A stretch of 64,000 bases of DNA. It comes from CALDTK01 sp965213735. GTDB taxonomy: Bacteria; Bacteroidota; Bacteroidia; Chitinophagales; Saprospiraceae. The translations under genes and the position numbers were made by a program. Positions 24,084 through 33,414 of this stretch are shown in pieces; position 1 is the stretch's first letter, and each line of letters begins with the position of its first letter. The DNA is taken from assembly GCA_965213735.1 (NCBI GenBank), contig CBDCAB010000006.1:1922001-1986000 (forward strand), read 5' to 3'. The notes beneath the pieces were generated by a model that ran no database searches, was not told where the DNA came from, and saw only the letters and a program-made list of their open reading frames with translations.

Positions 24084-25223
24084 TTAGCGAGCCGCCACCA
24101 TGAGCGCACGCAACTTGTCGTAGATTGCTGTATTCTCGTAGATGCCGCTAAAGGCCTCAGCGCCCGGCCCGTAGGCAAAGACTGGAATCAAGTCGGCAGT
24201 ATGGTAATCACTCGTAAAGGCTCCTGCGATACTATCCATCGTCGAGCCTTTGTTGATGGCATAGCCGCCGGTTTCATGATCGGCAGTCACGACAACGAGG
24301 GTGTTGCCCTCAGCAGCGGCAAAGTCGAGCACATCGTCCACCACCTGCGAAAACTCAATCATCTCAGTGATGATATAGTCGCTGTTGTTAGCATGCCCAC
24401 CCCAATCAATTTGGCTGCCTTCAATCATGGCAAAAAAGCCCTTGCCCTCAGTGTCACGTGCTGTGAGGAAGTCTAAACAAAGTGCAGTTGCTTTTTGGAA
24501 ATAGTTTCTCCCTTGTGCAACCGGTAAGGGATCGCCGTGCGAGGTGAGGTAGCCATAAGTTTTGGTGTTGTTCACGCGCAAATCGCCAATCGTTCTGTCG
24601 AAGTAGGAGTCTACTACCCTACCCTTCGCTGCCATTTCGGCTAGTAGATCTCGCTGATCGGATTTGCGTTGGTCGAAGTAGCGCTGGCCTCCTCCGATGA
24701 AAAAGTCGACATCACTTGCTGCGAGTTGGGCCGCAATCAGTTCGTAGCTCTCTCGACTGTTAGCGTGCGCATAAAAAGCAGCAGGAGTAGCGTGGACGAT
24801 TGTTGATGTGGCGACCAATCCCGTCGGTTTGCCTTGCTGCTCAGCAAGTTCGAGCAAGGTGGGACAGGGGGTTTGATCGGGATTTACTGCGATTGCACCA
24901 TTATAGGTTTTGACGCCACAGCTAAATGCGGTCGCCCCAGCCGCACTGTCCGTCACTAAATCATCCGAGCTATAGCTTTTGTGCAAGCCCACGATTGGCA
25001 TGCGTTCGAAGGCGATATAATTGTCGTTGATGTACATCCCCGCACTAATCTGAGTAATGCCCATGCCATCTCCAATAAGCAAAATGATATTTTTAGGGAC
25101 AGCGCTCGTGCTACGCGACTGAGGCTGGACTTGAGCAGTCGGGGCTGGAGTAGCTTCGGGAGCTAAACGTGTGTTAGTGCATGAGCAGGTAAGCAGTACA
25201 ACAAGCAAGACTCCAATTCGCAT
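24084..25223 (-). CDS. alkaline phosphatase, predicted lipoprotein
   Basis: This zinc/magnesium phosphomonoesterase scavenges phosphate outside the inner membrane. The N-terminus MRIGVLLVVLLTCSC is a lipoprotein signal with the lipidated Cys at 13 or 15, followed by a Pro/Ala/Gln linker. The catalytic core shows LLIGDGMGITQ with a metal Asp, the nucleophile Ser in VTDSAAGATAFSCG, and TADHETGGYA near the C-terminus. The length of 379 residues is slightly short but complete. It is followed upstream by dprA on the same strand with 19 bases between. Confidence 0.94.
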   Translation of the reverse strand: MRIGVLLVVLLTCSCTNTRLAPEATPAPTAQVQPQSRSTSAVPKNIILLIGDGMGITQISAGMYINDNYIAFERMPIVGLHKSYSSDDLVTDSAAGATAFSCGVKTYNGAIAVNPDQTPCPTLLELAEQQGKPTGLVATSTIVHATPAAFYAHANSRESYELIAAQLAASDVDFFIGGGQRYFDQRKSDQRDLLAEMAAKGRVVDSYFDRTIGDLRVNNTKTYGYLTSHGDPLPVAQGRNYFQKATALCLDFLTARDTEGKGFFAMIEGSQIDWGGHANNSDYIITEMIEFSQVVDDVLDFAAAEGNTLVVVTADHETGGYAINKGSTMDSIAGAFTSDYHTADLIPVFAYGPGAEAFSGIYENTAIYDKLRALMVAAR

Positions 25224-25242
25224 AGCGGCGCCGAAGGTAGGG

Positions 25243-26343
25243 CTAGCATAAGGCGTAGCGTTTGCCCGGCAAAGATTTAATAGCGCCTTTAAATTCTAGT
25301 TCTAGCAAGAGTGCTGCAAGTGCGCCAGACTCTACTTCTAAGCGGTGGTAAAGACTGTCAATATCGAGTTCCTCTGCTTCCTGCAGGGTGTCAATTACGC
25401 GCTGTTCTTCTGGCTCGAAGTGCTGAAAAAGCAAATTAGCGCGAGGTGTTGGTGCCCCAGCATCATTGCGCGTCCACCCCAAGATGTAGCCAATATCTTC
25501 AGCCGATTGAATGAGGTTGGCGCGGTGCGTCTTGATCAACTCATTCGTGCCTGCACTCATCGGATCTCGCACCCGACCTGGCAGCGCAAACACAGGTTTG
25601 TTATAGCCGACAGCCAGATTAGCTGTAATCATGCTACCACCTCTAGTCGCGGATTCAATCACGACTACCGCATCACTCAAGGCAGCAATGATGCGATTGC
25701 GCTGCGGAAAGAATTCTCTGCGCGAGCGCAATCCACTGGGATACTCTGTCATAAGCGCCCCTTGCTCTAGCATCTTCATTGCCACAGCTTTGTGCGCGGT
25801 GGGATAAATTTCGCCCAAGCCATGCGCGAGCACTCCTATTGTGGGTAGCCCGTAGCGTAGGCAGGCTTCATGGGCAGCGATATCTACACCATAAGCGAGG
25901 CCGCTCACGACCGCGACGCGATATTCCTTGAGTTGATCAACGAGTTCATCACAAAATTGACGACCGTAGCTGGTCGGTTTGCGCGTGCCTACGATGGCAA
26001 CCGTCCTCCTCGGATCAGTTTGAAGCTCACCTCGTACGTAGAGCACGAGAGGACTATCGGGAAGTTCATTTAGCCGCTTAGGGTAGGCTGGGTGCAGGCA
26101 ATCGAGCACGCGGATATCATTGCGTTCGATGAAGGTGAGTTCTTCATCAGCTTTCGCCAAAACCTCACCATTGGCCAATTGCTCAATGGCCACCTCGCCG
26201 ATACCTAGCTCGCTAAGCTTGCCTGCATCGAGCTCAAAAACATCGGCATAGCTCCCGGCATGGGCAAGCATGCGTTTGGCACGTATAGGTCCAACCCCGG
26301 TGAGGTAGCTGAGCGCAATGGCACAGCGGGTTTCTTCAGTCAT
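25243..26343 (-). CDS. dprA: DNA-processing protein DprA
   Basis: DprA loads RecA onto incoming single-stranded DNA during natural transformation. The 366-residue protein has an N-terminal helix-hairpin-helix region (ALSYLTGVGPIRAKRML), the Rossmann-like core (VGTRKPTSYGR, VSGLAYGVDIAAHEA, FFPQRNRIIAALSDAVVVIESATRGGSMITANLA), and a C-terminal winged-helix DprA domain (RVIDTLQEAEELDIDSLYHRL). DprA is widespread and does not by itself prove competence. It is of interest here because an exact copy of the iterated 14-mer lies in its coding sequence (VLAKAD) and the motif resembles an uptake sequence. Confidence 0.95.
   Translation of the reverse strand: MTEETRCAIALSYLTGVGPIRAKRMLAHAGSYADVFELDAGKLSELGIGEVAIEQLANGEVLAKADEELTFIERNDIRVLDCLHPAYPKRLNELPDSPLVLYVRGELQTDPRRTVAIVGTRKPTSYGRQFCDELVDQLKEYRVAVVSGLAYGVDIAAHEACLRYGLPTIGVLAHGLGEIYPTAHKAVAMKMLEQGALMTEYPSGLRSRREFFPQRNRIIAALSDAVVVIESATRGGSMITANLAVGYNKPVFALPGRVRDPMSAGTNELIKTHRANLIQSAEDIGYILGWTRNDAGAPTPRANLLFQHFEPEEQRVIDTLQEAEELDIDSLYHRLEVESGALAALLLELEFKGAIKSLPGKRYALC
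26150..26163 (-). repeat. iterated 14-mer, copy 6
   Basis: Exact match on the minus strand, followed by T, in dprA, read as VLAKA. Confidence 0.85.
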
Positions 26344-26411
26344 TTCGATTCAATTTGTCTGCTAGCGACAAACGAATATAAAACAAATTGTGTAAACCCG
26401 CTGCGTCACGC

Positions 26412-29400
26412 TTACCTTAACACAGTTACGTTGCCTTGTGTGTAAAACTCTTCGCCGTCGTTGCAGACCACCCGCACGTAGAGGCCGTACACGTCGGGTT
26501 CTACAACTTGCCCGTTGAAGGTGCCATCCCAGCCATCTTCATCACCAATGTTAGAGGACTCAAAAACTTGCTGGCCCCAACGGTTATAAATGGCGTAGTA
26601 GGCATCTGTAACGTTGACACCATCAATGTAGAAGACATCGTTGATCTTGTCATCGTCTGGAGAAAAGGCGTTCGGCACGAACAAGAATGGGCGATCACAC
26701 ACAAACTCTAGCAGGGTCACCGTCAGTTGCGCAGTTGCCTGGCAGCCGAACTCATTGGTGCCCGTTACCGAGTAGATAGACGTTGCCGTTGGCTCCACGG
26801 TAGCAGTGCTATCACCTATAGTTGTGTAGCTCAGCTCAGTTTCATCATTGAAGTCGAAGGAAATGGCTCCATCAGAAAGAGCTGTGAGGTCCACACCATT
26901 GCCAGGATAGATTGCGGTATCCACGCTCATTCCAGCCAGGAGTTGTACCTCAACACTCGATAGGTCGATGGCGATATCGACAGTATCTGCACAGCCAAAG
27001 CTGTTGACGGCTATGACTTGGTAGCTGTCACTGAGCTGGGGTGTGAAAGCAAAAGCACCGTCCGCATTTGCGTCAACTTGAGTGCCAGCCCCATTGAAGA
27101 GGGTGAAGCTGTTCGGGTTGCCAAGCGTGCCGTCGACGTTGATGCTGGCTTGGTCGCCCTCGCAAATGGTATAATCCTCGCCTGTCTCAGCGGCCACAGG
27201 ATAGCTTCCCACCAGCACTTGTTGCTCTGTCGAACAGCCGGTGGCATTGGTAGCGCGGACATAGTAAGTTGTTGGTTCGCCAGGTGTTACCACCAAGGAT
27301 GCATCTGAGCTGATGATGTTAGAGAAGTCAGCTACATCCGACCACTCCACACTGGCGTTGGCAGAAGTAGAAGTTGTAAGCGCTACCGGCTCATCGTCAC
27401 AGGTAGCAACGTCTGCCGGATCTGTCAGCGAAGGCAGTGGATCAACAGTGACGGTATAAGTGCGCGTCGCCGAGCATGTTACCCCGCTGATCTGTTGACT
27501 TATCTCGACAGTAAATGTCGTTGTCTCAGTCACAGTAGCTACCGGACTCACCGCGGTAGGATCGTTGAGCAAATCGGCTGGACTCCACTGGTAGCTAAAT
27601 GAAGCATCACCGTTAGGATTGAGTGTGGCCATATCGCCAGGACAAACCATGTCAGCTAAGCCAGTCGCAAACTGCGGGTCGAAGAGTTGCACATCGAATT
27701 GAGCGGCAGCTGGCTGACCACCGAGTGCATCGCATTCCGTGAGAGTAGCTTCGAGTTGCGGAAGAGTCGTAGTGCCAGGAACGAGTACAGCCCCTAGATC
27801 AAGTGAATCTGGATGGAACACCAGCGCACGAATGCTGTACATGCCCACTGCTGTTACATCAAAATTAGGAGTCGGACTCACCGCCAGCACGACATCGCCA
27901 GGCACACCCGACAGGATATATATGACTTGGTAATCGGCCGGTACTACTGGAGCAGCACTCACGCTTGGTACAAGGGTTGCAGAAACTCCATCGAAGCAGA
28001 CAGGATTGGCAATGAGCGCTCCCGGATTGCCCCCTATACAGCCTTCTGGTTCTTGACAGGGTGGTACCGTAAATTGAGTGCCTACAATATCGAGCGCAGC
28101 GCAAATATCCCCACCACCAGCAATGAGTTGCAGGAATATATCATTGGCCATAGTAGTACCAATGATGATCGAGTTGATGTCGAAAGTGGCAGGATCATAC
28201 ACAAAGGTGTGAATGGAGTACATGCCATCGGCTATGACATCAAAAGTTGGATTAGGGGAGACGCCAAGAATAGTCGTCACAGGAAATCCAGTCAAAATGT
28301 ACGCAACCTGAAATCCAGCTGGCACAACAGGTGGCGTCGCTACAGTAGCAGTTAGTGTGATAGTTGTACACGCCGAATCGGTGGTCATGCCTCCAATCAA
28401 CATGCCCGGATCAACCACACAATCATCGCATTCACTCGGGTCAGGACCAAGAATAATGGTCGATCCATCGAAGCGGCAACCCGCCGCATCAATAAGCGTG
28501 AACGTATACACCCCTGGCGCCAGATCGACAGCAGTCACTCCAGTCTGGCCATCACTCCACAAAATGGTGAAAGGACCTTTACCCCCAGTAATGCAAAGCA
28601 TTGCCTCGCCACCTTCATCGCAGGTAGCATCGGTATTCATGGTGGTGACAGTGCGGAAGCCATCAGAAACGAGCACTCCGTCACTTACCTGGCAGCCATT
28701 CTCATCGGTTACCGTCACGAAGTGCTGACCTTCTGGTAAGTAAGCACGGGGTCCGATGGTGCCGGTACTCCACTCGATGGTGAGGTTGCCGGTGCCACCT
28801 TGAGCGACAATATCTGCAAACGTGCCGCCTACACAAGAATCTTCCAGCATTACTGAAAAGGTAATGGAATCAGGCTCTGTTAGTGTACCGCTTGCCGTGG
28901 CTTGACAGCCGTTGGCGTCAGTAACCACTACTGTGTAGGTGCCCGGGTCGAGATTGTAAACCAACTGCGTAGTATCGCCCGTGTTCCACAAAAAGCTATG
29001 TGGTGCAGTACCTCCTGAAATCTTTGCCTCGACTGTGCCATCGCAGTAGCCGTGGCACACGACATTATCTGTGCGCACAAAGACATCGAGAGGAGCAGCT
29101 ACTTTAATACCAGTTCCGGCTTCGCAGCCATTGGCATCAGTCACACGAGCATAGTGAAAACCTGGCGCTAGAATATCGGTGGTAGCTCCCGAACTCACAC
29201 CATCTAAGGTGTAGGTATAAGGTGCTACTCCCCCGCTAGGTAGCAAGGTGTAGGTGGCAGTCGGCGAACAGATATCTCCGTTGACCTGGCTGCTGAGCGT
29301 TAAAGCTGGTGGTGGAGCTAGCGTAGTCGTTGCTGTTGCTGTGGCGCCAGTAGCATCCGAGACGGTGACGGTAAAGCTTCCTGCGGAAAGGCCGTAGATG

Positions 29401-29612
29401 CCTTGGGAAATTGCCCCATTCGACCACTGAAAGTTGTAGGGACGAGTACCGCCACTAGCATCAGCGTAGATCGAGCCGTTGGTGTAGCCGGCGCAGGTAG
29501 GTGCGTTGACATCAAGTGACACGCTGAGCTGTGCATCGGCCATGCCTATGCTACAGAGTACAAGACCCAGCGTAAGTAGAAGTGCTTGCGACATTGTTCG
29601 GTTGAAAGTCAT
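26412..29612 (-). CDS. SprB-repeat surface protein with type B T9SS sorting domain
   Basis: A 1066-residue exported protein; signal peptide about residues 1-27 (ending GMADAQ). At least four SprB-type repeats fill the first ~420 residues, each with a SGGTxPYxFxWSNG-like and GxYTVxVTDxxGC-like motif. Then come two copies of a ~120-residue module (VPAGFQVAYILTGFP; VPADYQVIYILSGVP, each ending GMYSI) and Ig-like PKD-type segments. The last ~95 residues (FVPNAFSPDDDKINDVFYI to NVTVLR) are a gliding-associated CHU_C/type B T9SS domain. The start overlaps the stop of the OmpA/PD40 gene in an ATGA, so it is translationally coupled to that gene. Relatives of SprB act in gliding or attachment; the role here is inferred. 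Confidence 0.9.
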   Translation of the reverse strand: MTFNRTMSQALLLTLGLVLCSIGMADAQLSVSLDVNAPTCAGYTNGSIYADASGGTRPYNFQWSNGAISQGIYGLSAGSFTVTVSDATGATATATTTLAPPPALTLSSQVNGDICSPTATYTLLPSGGVAPYTYTLDGVSSGATTDILAPGFHYARVTDANGCEAGTGIKVAAPLDVFVRTDNVVCHGYCDGTVEAKISGGTAPHSFLWNTGDTTQLVYNLDPGTYTVVVTDANGCQATASGTLTEPDSITFSVMLEDSCVGGTFADIVAQGGTGNLTIEWSTGTIGPRAYLPEGQHFVTVTDENGCQVSDGVLVSDGFRTVTTMNTDATCDEGGEAMLCITGGKGPFTILWSDGQTGVTAVDLAPGVYTFTLIDAAGCRFDGSTIILGPDPSECDDCVVDPGMLIGGMTTDSACTTITLTATVATPPVVPAGFQVAYILTGFPVTTILGVSPNPTFDVIADGMYSIHTFVYDPATFDINSIIIGTTMANDIFLQLIAGGGDICAALDIVGTQFTVPPCQEPEGCIGGNPGALIANPVCFDGVSATLVPSVSAAPVVPADYQVIYILSGVPGDVVLAVSPTPNFDVTAVGMYSIRALVFHPDSLDLGAVLVPGTTTLPQLEATLTECDALGGQPAAAQFDVQLFDPQFATGLADMVCPGDMATLNPNGDASFSYQWSPADLLNDPTAVSPVATVTETTTFTVEISQQISGVTCSATRTYTVTVDPLPSLTDPADVATCDDEPVALTTSTSANASVEWSDVADFSNIISSDASLVVTPGEPTTYYVRATNATGCSTEQQVLVGSYPVAAETGEDYTICEGDQASINVDGTLGNPNSFTLFNGAGTQVDANADGAFAFTPQLSDSYQVIAVNSFGCADTVDIAIDLSSVEVQLLAGMSVDTAIYPGNGVDLTALSDGAISFDFNDETELSYTTIGDSTATVEPTATSIYSVTGTNEFGCQATAQLTVTLLEFVCDRPFLFVPNAFSPDDDKINDVFYIDGVNVTDAYYAIYNRWGQQVFESSNIGDEDGWDGTFNGQVVEPDVYGLYVRVVCNDGEEFYTQGNVTVLR

Positions 29613-32059
29613 CGCGATGTGTTTTGGGATTCGTCGGAGTTGATTCGTGGCACCTGACCCAAGGGCAGCTCTTCGCGGCGTTGGATGTCGAGGATACGAA
29701 CCTTTCTTTGGCGGCTGGCCGGTAGGCCAAACACGCTCTCAGATCTGTGTGCAGGATTGTCGTCTATGCCAGGAGGGGCCTCACGCTCGCCCAGCGGCTC
29801 TTGCTTGATGCGCAATTGACCAGTCTTGAGGTAAGGCAACAAAGCGCCATCTTCCCACTGAATGAAGTGGTTGATGATGCTTCGCGTGCGACGTGAAGTT
29901 AGCAAGATATTGTAGTCGCTTTTTGCCAGCGGACTAGCATAGCCTTCGATAATGATGTCAATTTCATTACCCTCAGCGAGATACTTCACGAGTGTAGTAG
30001 AAAAATTAAGTAAATCCTGGTGGTTCGCTTGGACTTCATCAAAGAAGTTAGCCATTTCGGATTTAGATACACCACCTCTGCCTTGCGTTCCTTGAGCAAG
30101 GAACAATGGCTCGCGCGCCAGATAATTAGGCACCGTTGCTGAATAAGTCAGCGAAGTGGTGGGCACAGTAGTATTTGGATCAGGATAATCATTATCAAAG
30201 TAGAGCACCAATGGTAGCGGCGAGAAGGGCGCGAGGTACAGCGTATCACGAATGATGCGGCCCGGACCTTTGAAGGTACTGGTTGCAATGATTTCAGTGT
30301 CTGGAGAGTAACCTGTTTTGGTTCCCCTGGCCCGGTAAGTCTTACCGTATTCTACCGAAAAAGTGTAGAGGTTGCTGGTACGATCCATCCGTCGAATGGT
30401 ATCACGTGAGCCAAACGCTGTCCAAACCACATCTACACCATTAAGTGGGGTGAGGTCGATAGAATTGTACGTGTACAACTCCATCTGCAGCATGGGCGGC
30501 AGGTACATCTCCTTGGTGATAAGGGTGGGCTGAAATATATCTTTTGTATCAAAGTCCAGCGTGTCGTTGCCGTACTCGGGGCGGCTAGCTACCAGACGGT
30601 AGTTGCGTCCAATCTCTACGGGAAAAGCCGCGAGATTGCCCATGTCAGTAAAGCGTGACAGCTCCACCCCCGACTGCTGATCGTAGAGCACGACGGTGGT
30701 CTGTGCCAAGGCTGTAGAATCAAATGCATCGAAGGTGAGCACTTCCAGCTCGATAGCGATATCTACGGAGAAAAGATCAAAGCCGCAGCACTCTCTGATC
30801 TCGGTGGCTTCACACGTAGCGCCTGGCCTATTGCTGGCGAAGTAGGTGCGTGCCGGTGAGTCAGCTAATGCGTAGTAAGTATCGTCGAAAGGCGAGTTGA
30901 TTGGTGCGCGCAGGCCCGTGACATCGCCCCAGTTGCCGTTGTCGTAGCGCACACGCTGGATGTCGAAGCCGCCGAGTGTTTCATGGCCTCTAGATGCAAA
31001 GAATAGCGACTGCGTTGCCGTGTGGAAGAAAGGCGTTACGTCATCTTCCTCCGTATTTGCGAAGCCAATATTCTCAGGTGTCGTTGGTCGCTGGTCGCGG
31101 CCGATCCTCGACATCCAGAGGTCCATTTTACCTTCGCCACCGGGCCTATTACTCGAAAAAATCAGCAGATCGTCGCCGCTGAGGGCATCCATTCCTACAG
31201 TCGGATTGGTCTGCGTATAAGCAGGTAGATTGATAGGACTTGCCAGCATGCTAGCCTCACCAATTTGTTCGCTTTCGCCAAAACTCGCTGCGTAAATGTC
31301 ACAGCGATAATCCGCTAAGTCTATATTCTCGCAGACGGTGAAGTAAACGCGATCTTTCGCTTCATTAAGGGCGAAATGCGCAACGTGGGTGCCTGGATGC
31401 AGCGCAACTTTAATAGCAAGACTATCCTCGCCCTCTACACTTGTGGCATAAACCGCAGTTGTAGTACCCGCATCTTTATTCTTGTAGTCCCGCAGCTGGA
31501 GGCGTGAGAAATACAATTGATCATTATGGACGTACCCACCAAACTCGGAGTTTTTAGTATTGACCACAGGCGGTAGCTGTATCACCTCCACACTATCCAT
31601 GCGAGTGGCGCGACTTAGTGCCCACTCTGTATCTGCAAGACCTTTGCGTGCTGCTTGTACGGAGCTAGAGTCTTTGGCTGTCGCTAAAACGAGTTCGTAG
31701 TTGCTTTTCGCTGCTTCGTAGGCTCCAGTTTTACGCTGGGCTTCTGCTAACTTAAAACGGACTCTAGGATATTCGGCTGCAACGTCGCTTGTTGCAATCA
31801 CCGCATACTGCTCCTTGGCGATAGTGTAGTAGCGTAAGCCTTCGGCGAGTTGGGCCATTTCGTAGCGTGCGTCTGCGTCGAGTACGCGCTCTACCCCATC
31901 GAAAGCTTGACGATAGATGCCGAGCGCGCCAACGGAATCGCCCGCAGCTACCAGCTTATTGGCTGCTTTTTGATACTCGCGTAGTGTCTGCGCGCCGAGC
32001 TCCTGAGGAAGCAGCGCCATAAAACAGCAGGCAAGCGTGTAGAAAAGGTTGAGTCTCAT
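29609..32059 (-). CDS. OmpA-family protein with TPR and PD40 repeats (T9SS-associated, PorE-like)
   Basis: An 816-residue cell-envelope protein with a signal peptide (about residues 1-23, ending LGAQ). TPR-like helices occupy about 25-150. PD40/WD40-like beta-propeller blades follow (DDLLIFSSNRPGGEGKMDLW, QSLFFASRGHETLGGFDI, RTYFASNRPG). Two carboxypeptidase-regulatory-like segments come next, then a C-terminal OmpA domain from about 680 that binds peptidoglycan (IDIIIEGYASPLAKSDYN, LTSRRTRSIINHF). The architecture matches proteins paired with PorP/SprF channels and type B substrates. It lies 31 bases behind the PorP/SprF gene and is coupled to the SprB-repeat gene. Copy 7 of the 14-mer encodes FGES here. 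Confidence 0.88.
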   Translation of the reverse strand: MRLNLFYTLACCFMALLPQELGAQTLREYQKAANKLVAAGDSVGALGIYRQAFDGVERVLDADARYEMAQLAEGLRYYTIAKEQYAVIATSDVAAEYPRVRFKLAEAQRKTGAYEAAKSNYELVLATAKDSSSVQAARKGLADTEWALSRATRMDSVEVIQLPPVVNTKNSEFGGYVHNDQLYFSRLQLRDYKNKDAGTTTAVYATSVEGEDSLAIKVALHPGTHVAHFALNEAKDRVYFTVCENIDLADYRCDIYAASFGESEQIGEASMLASPINLPAYTQTNPTVGMDALSGDDLLIFSSNRPGGEGKMDLWMSRIGRDQRPTTPENIGFANTEEDDVTPFFHTATQSLFFASRGHETLGGFDIQRVRYDNGNWGDVTGLRAPINSPFDDTYYALADSPARTYFASNRPGATCEATEIRECCGFDLFSVDIAIELEVLTFDAFDSTALAQTTVVLYDQQSGVELSRFTDMGNLAAFPVEIGRNYRLVASRPEYGNDTLDFDTKDIFQPTLITKEMYLPPMLQMELYTYNSIDLTPLNGVDVVWTAFGSRDTIRRMDRTSNLYTFSVEYGKTYRARGTKTGYSPDTEIIATSTFKGPGRIIRDTLYLAPFSPLPLVLYFDNDYPDPNTTVPTTSLTYSATVPNYLAREPLFLAQGTQGRGGVSKSEMANFFDEVQANHQDLLNFSTTLVKYLAEGNEIDIIIEGYASPLAKSDYNILLTSRRTRSIINHFIQWEDGALLPYLKTGQLRIKQEPLGEREAPPGIDDNPAHRSESVFGLPASRQRKVRILDIQRREELPLGQVPRINSDESQNTSR
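31271..31284 (-). repeat. iterated 14-mer, copy 7
   Basis: Exact match on the minus strand in the OmpA/PD40 gene, read in a third frame as FGES. A two-mismatch relative lies at 31677-31690. Confidence 0.85.
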
Positions 32060-32090
32060 ACTGTGTGTCGGGGGGAGTGTGTGTCGGTGG

Positions 32091-33134
32091 CTAGAGGTAC
32101 TCTGGGCAGAGCAAACAGATATCCGGACGAATCTTCTGAAACGTGTAGATAACTGCTAATTCAGGACCTCCATTCGTGTTGCTAGCCGTCTCGAATTCGG
32201 AGATCGTAAGATCGTAACTGAAGCCAACCTCCCAATTATCGATATTAGCCTTGACCACTGGGATGATTGCATCGCTAAAGCGGTAGTGCGCACCAAGTTG
32301 TATGGCCAGCGTGCGCACCAGCGGATCTTGTAGGTAAAATTTGCCGCGCAGACCAGCTAATGGTTCGCGGTGCGGACCTTGCCACTGCTGCGTAAAGTTA
32401 GCGATCAAGTCGACGCGATCGGTCAGCATTAAGGTGCCGAGTGCGTAGGCACTGACGCGGCGCTCGAGCTCGACATCTTGCGACTCGAAGAAGCTGACAT
32501 CAGGTGTATTGATATGGTAGACACCGCCACCGAAGTTGATGAAGGTCCGCGACTCGCGCAGTTGGTAGCGCCAGTTGATGCCCGCCGAGAGAGAGGGGTA
32601 CAGGCGCTTCATGTTTTGAAAAGGCTGATTCGTCGGGTCGAGTGCTGTCTTGCCCGGCACAAACTGATCGTTAAAAAGCAGATCATCGTCGTCGAAGTAG
32701 CGCTGCCCCCCGGCAAGCTGGCCCCCGATGGTGAGCAAGTTGCGGTCGTTCAGACGCTGCGTACGGCTGAGGTTGAGCCCGAGTTGAGCGAGTGCTAGCT
32801 TGCTGAAGCCAGCCTTGTCGTAGTTAAACTGCGCGCCAATACCCCACCAGCCGGTGATGCCTGGCTGGTAGTTGAGCTTGGTGTCGTACGAGCCACTGAC
32901 GGATAGGTAATCAACTGGAACGTTATTCCACTGGTTGCGCGCATTGCCTACCAGGCGGTGCTCACCACCATAGAGTCCGGCGAGTGCTGGACTCAAGTTG
33001 AGCGGGCTGCTGAAGTTCTGGCTGTAGTGTAAATCCTGCGCCCGCACCGAGGTGGTGCCGAGCAGCACGAGCGCAGCAATGGCAAGTAGTGTGTGTGTAA
33101 GTTTCACCTGTGTGTTCGTTTTAGCTGTGTCCAC
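32091..33134 (-). CDS. PorP/SprF family T9SS outer-membrane protein
   Basis: A 347-residue beta-barrel protein of the family needed for surface anchoring of SprB-type adhesins with type B sorting domains. The signature N-terminus after the signal peptide is visible: DLHYSQNFSSPLNLSPALAGLYGGEHRLVGNARNQW, then VDYLSVSGSYD. The C-terminus (YDLTISEFETASNTNGGPELAVIYTF, LLCPEYL) is also typical. It follows the large type B adhesin gene and precedes the OmpA/PD40 gene, the usual order in Bacteroidota. A hairpin lies upstream at 33341-33372, so expression may be partly separate from the adhesin. Confidence 0.94.
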   Translation of the reverse strand: MDTAKTNTQVKLTHTLLAIAALVLLGTTSVRAQDLHYSQNFSSPLNLSPALAGLYGGEHRLVGNARNQWNNVPVDYLSVSGSYDTKLNYQPGITGWWGIGAQFNYDKAGFSKLALAQLGLNLSRTQRLNDRNLLTIGGQLAGGQRYFDDDDLLFNDQFVPGKTALDPTNQPFQNMKRLYPSLSAGINWRYQLRESRTFINFGGGVYHINTPDVSFFESQDVELERRVSAYALGTLMLTDRVDLIANFTQQWQGPHREPLAGLRGKFYLQDPLVRTLAIQLGAHYRFSDAIIPVVKANIDNWEVGFSYDLTISEFETASNTNGGPELAVIYTFQKIRPDICLLCPEYL

Positions 33135-33340
33135 TCCGAGTATTACCTCGGTCGATGGTTGTCAAAGGTCAGGAAGTACTGCACGTCTGGCATTACCTAA
33201 ACCGTTTATTTTTAGAAAACTAGCTTGCTTTTGCGGGGACAAATATGATCATCGATCAGTACTTGCCAGTCAACCTGTTTTCACATCCACTCAACCTAAG
33301 CAAATCGGGTAGAACCCCTCAAAAATACCCGGAAAAGGCA

Positions 33341-33372
33341 AAGGCCGCCCGGGATAGCTCCCGAGCGGCCTT
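33341..33372 (-). terminator. hairpin between the large adhesin gene and the PorP/SprF gene
   Basis: A strong stem (AAGGCCGC with GCGGCCTT plus an inner CGGG/CCCG pairing) lies 43 bases after the adhesin stop on the minus strand. The following T-rich stretch is interrupted, so it may terminate only partly. Confidence 0.65.
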
Positions 33373-33414
33373 AAATACGTAGGGCTTGATGAAGTGTTTC
33401 AGGTCATATGTCCG

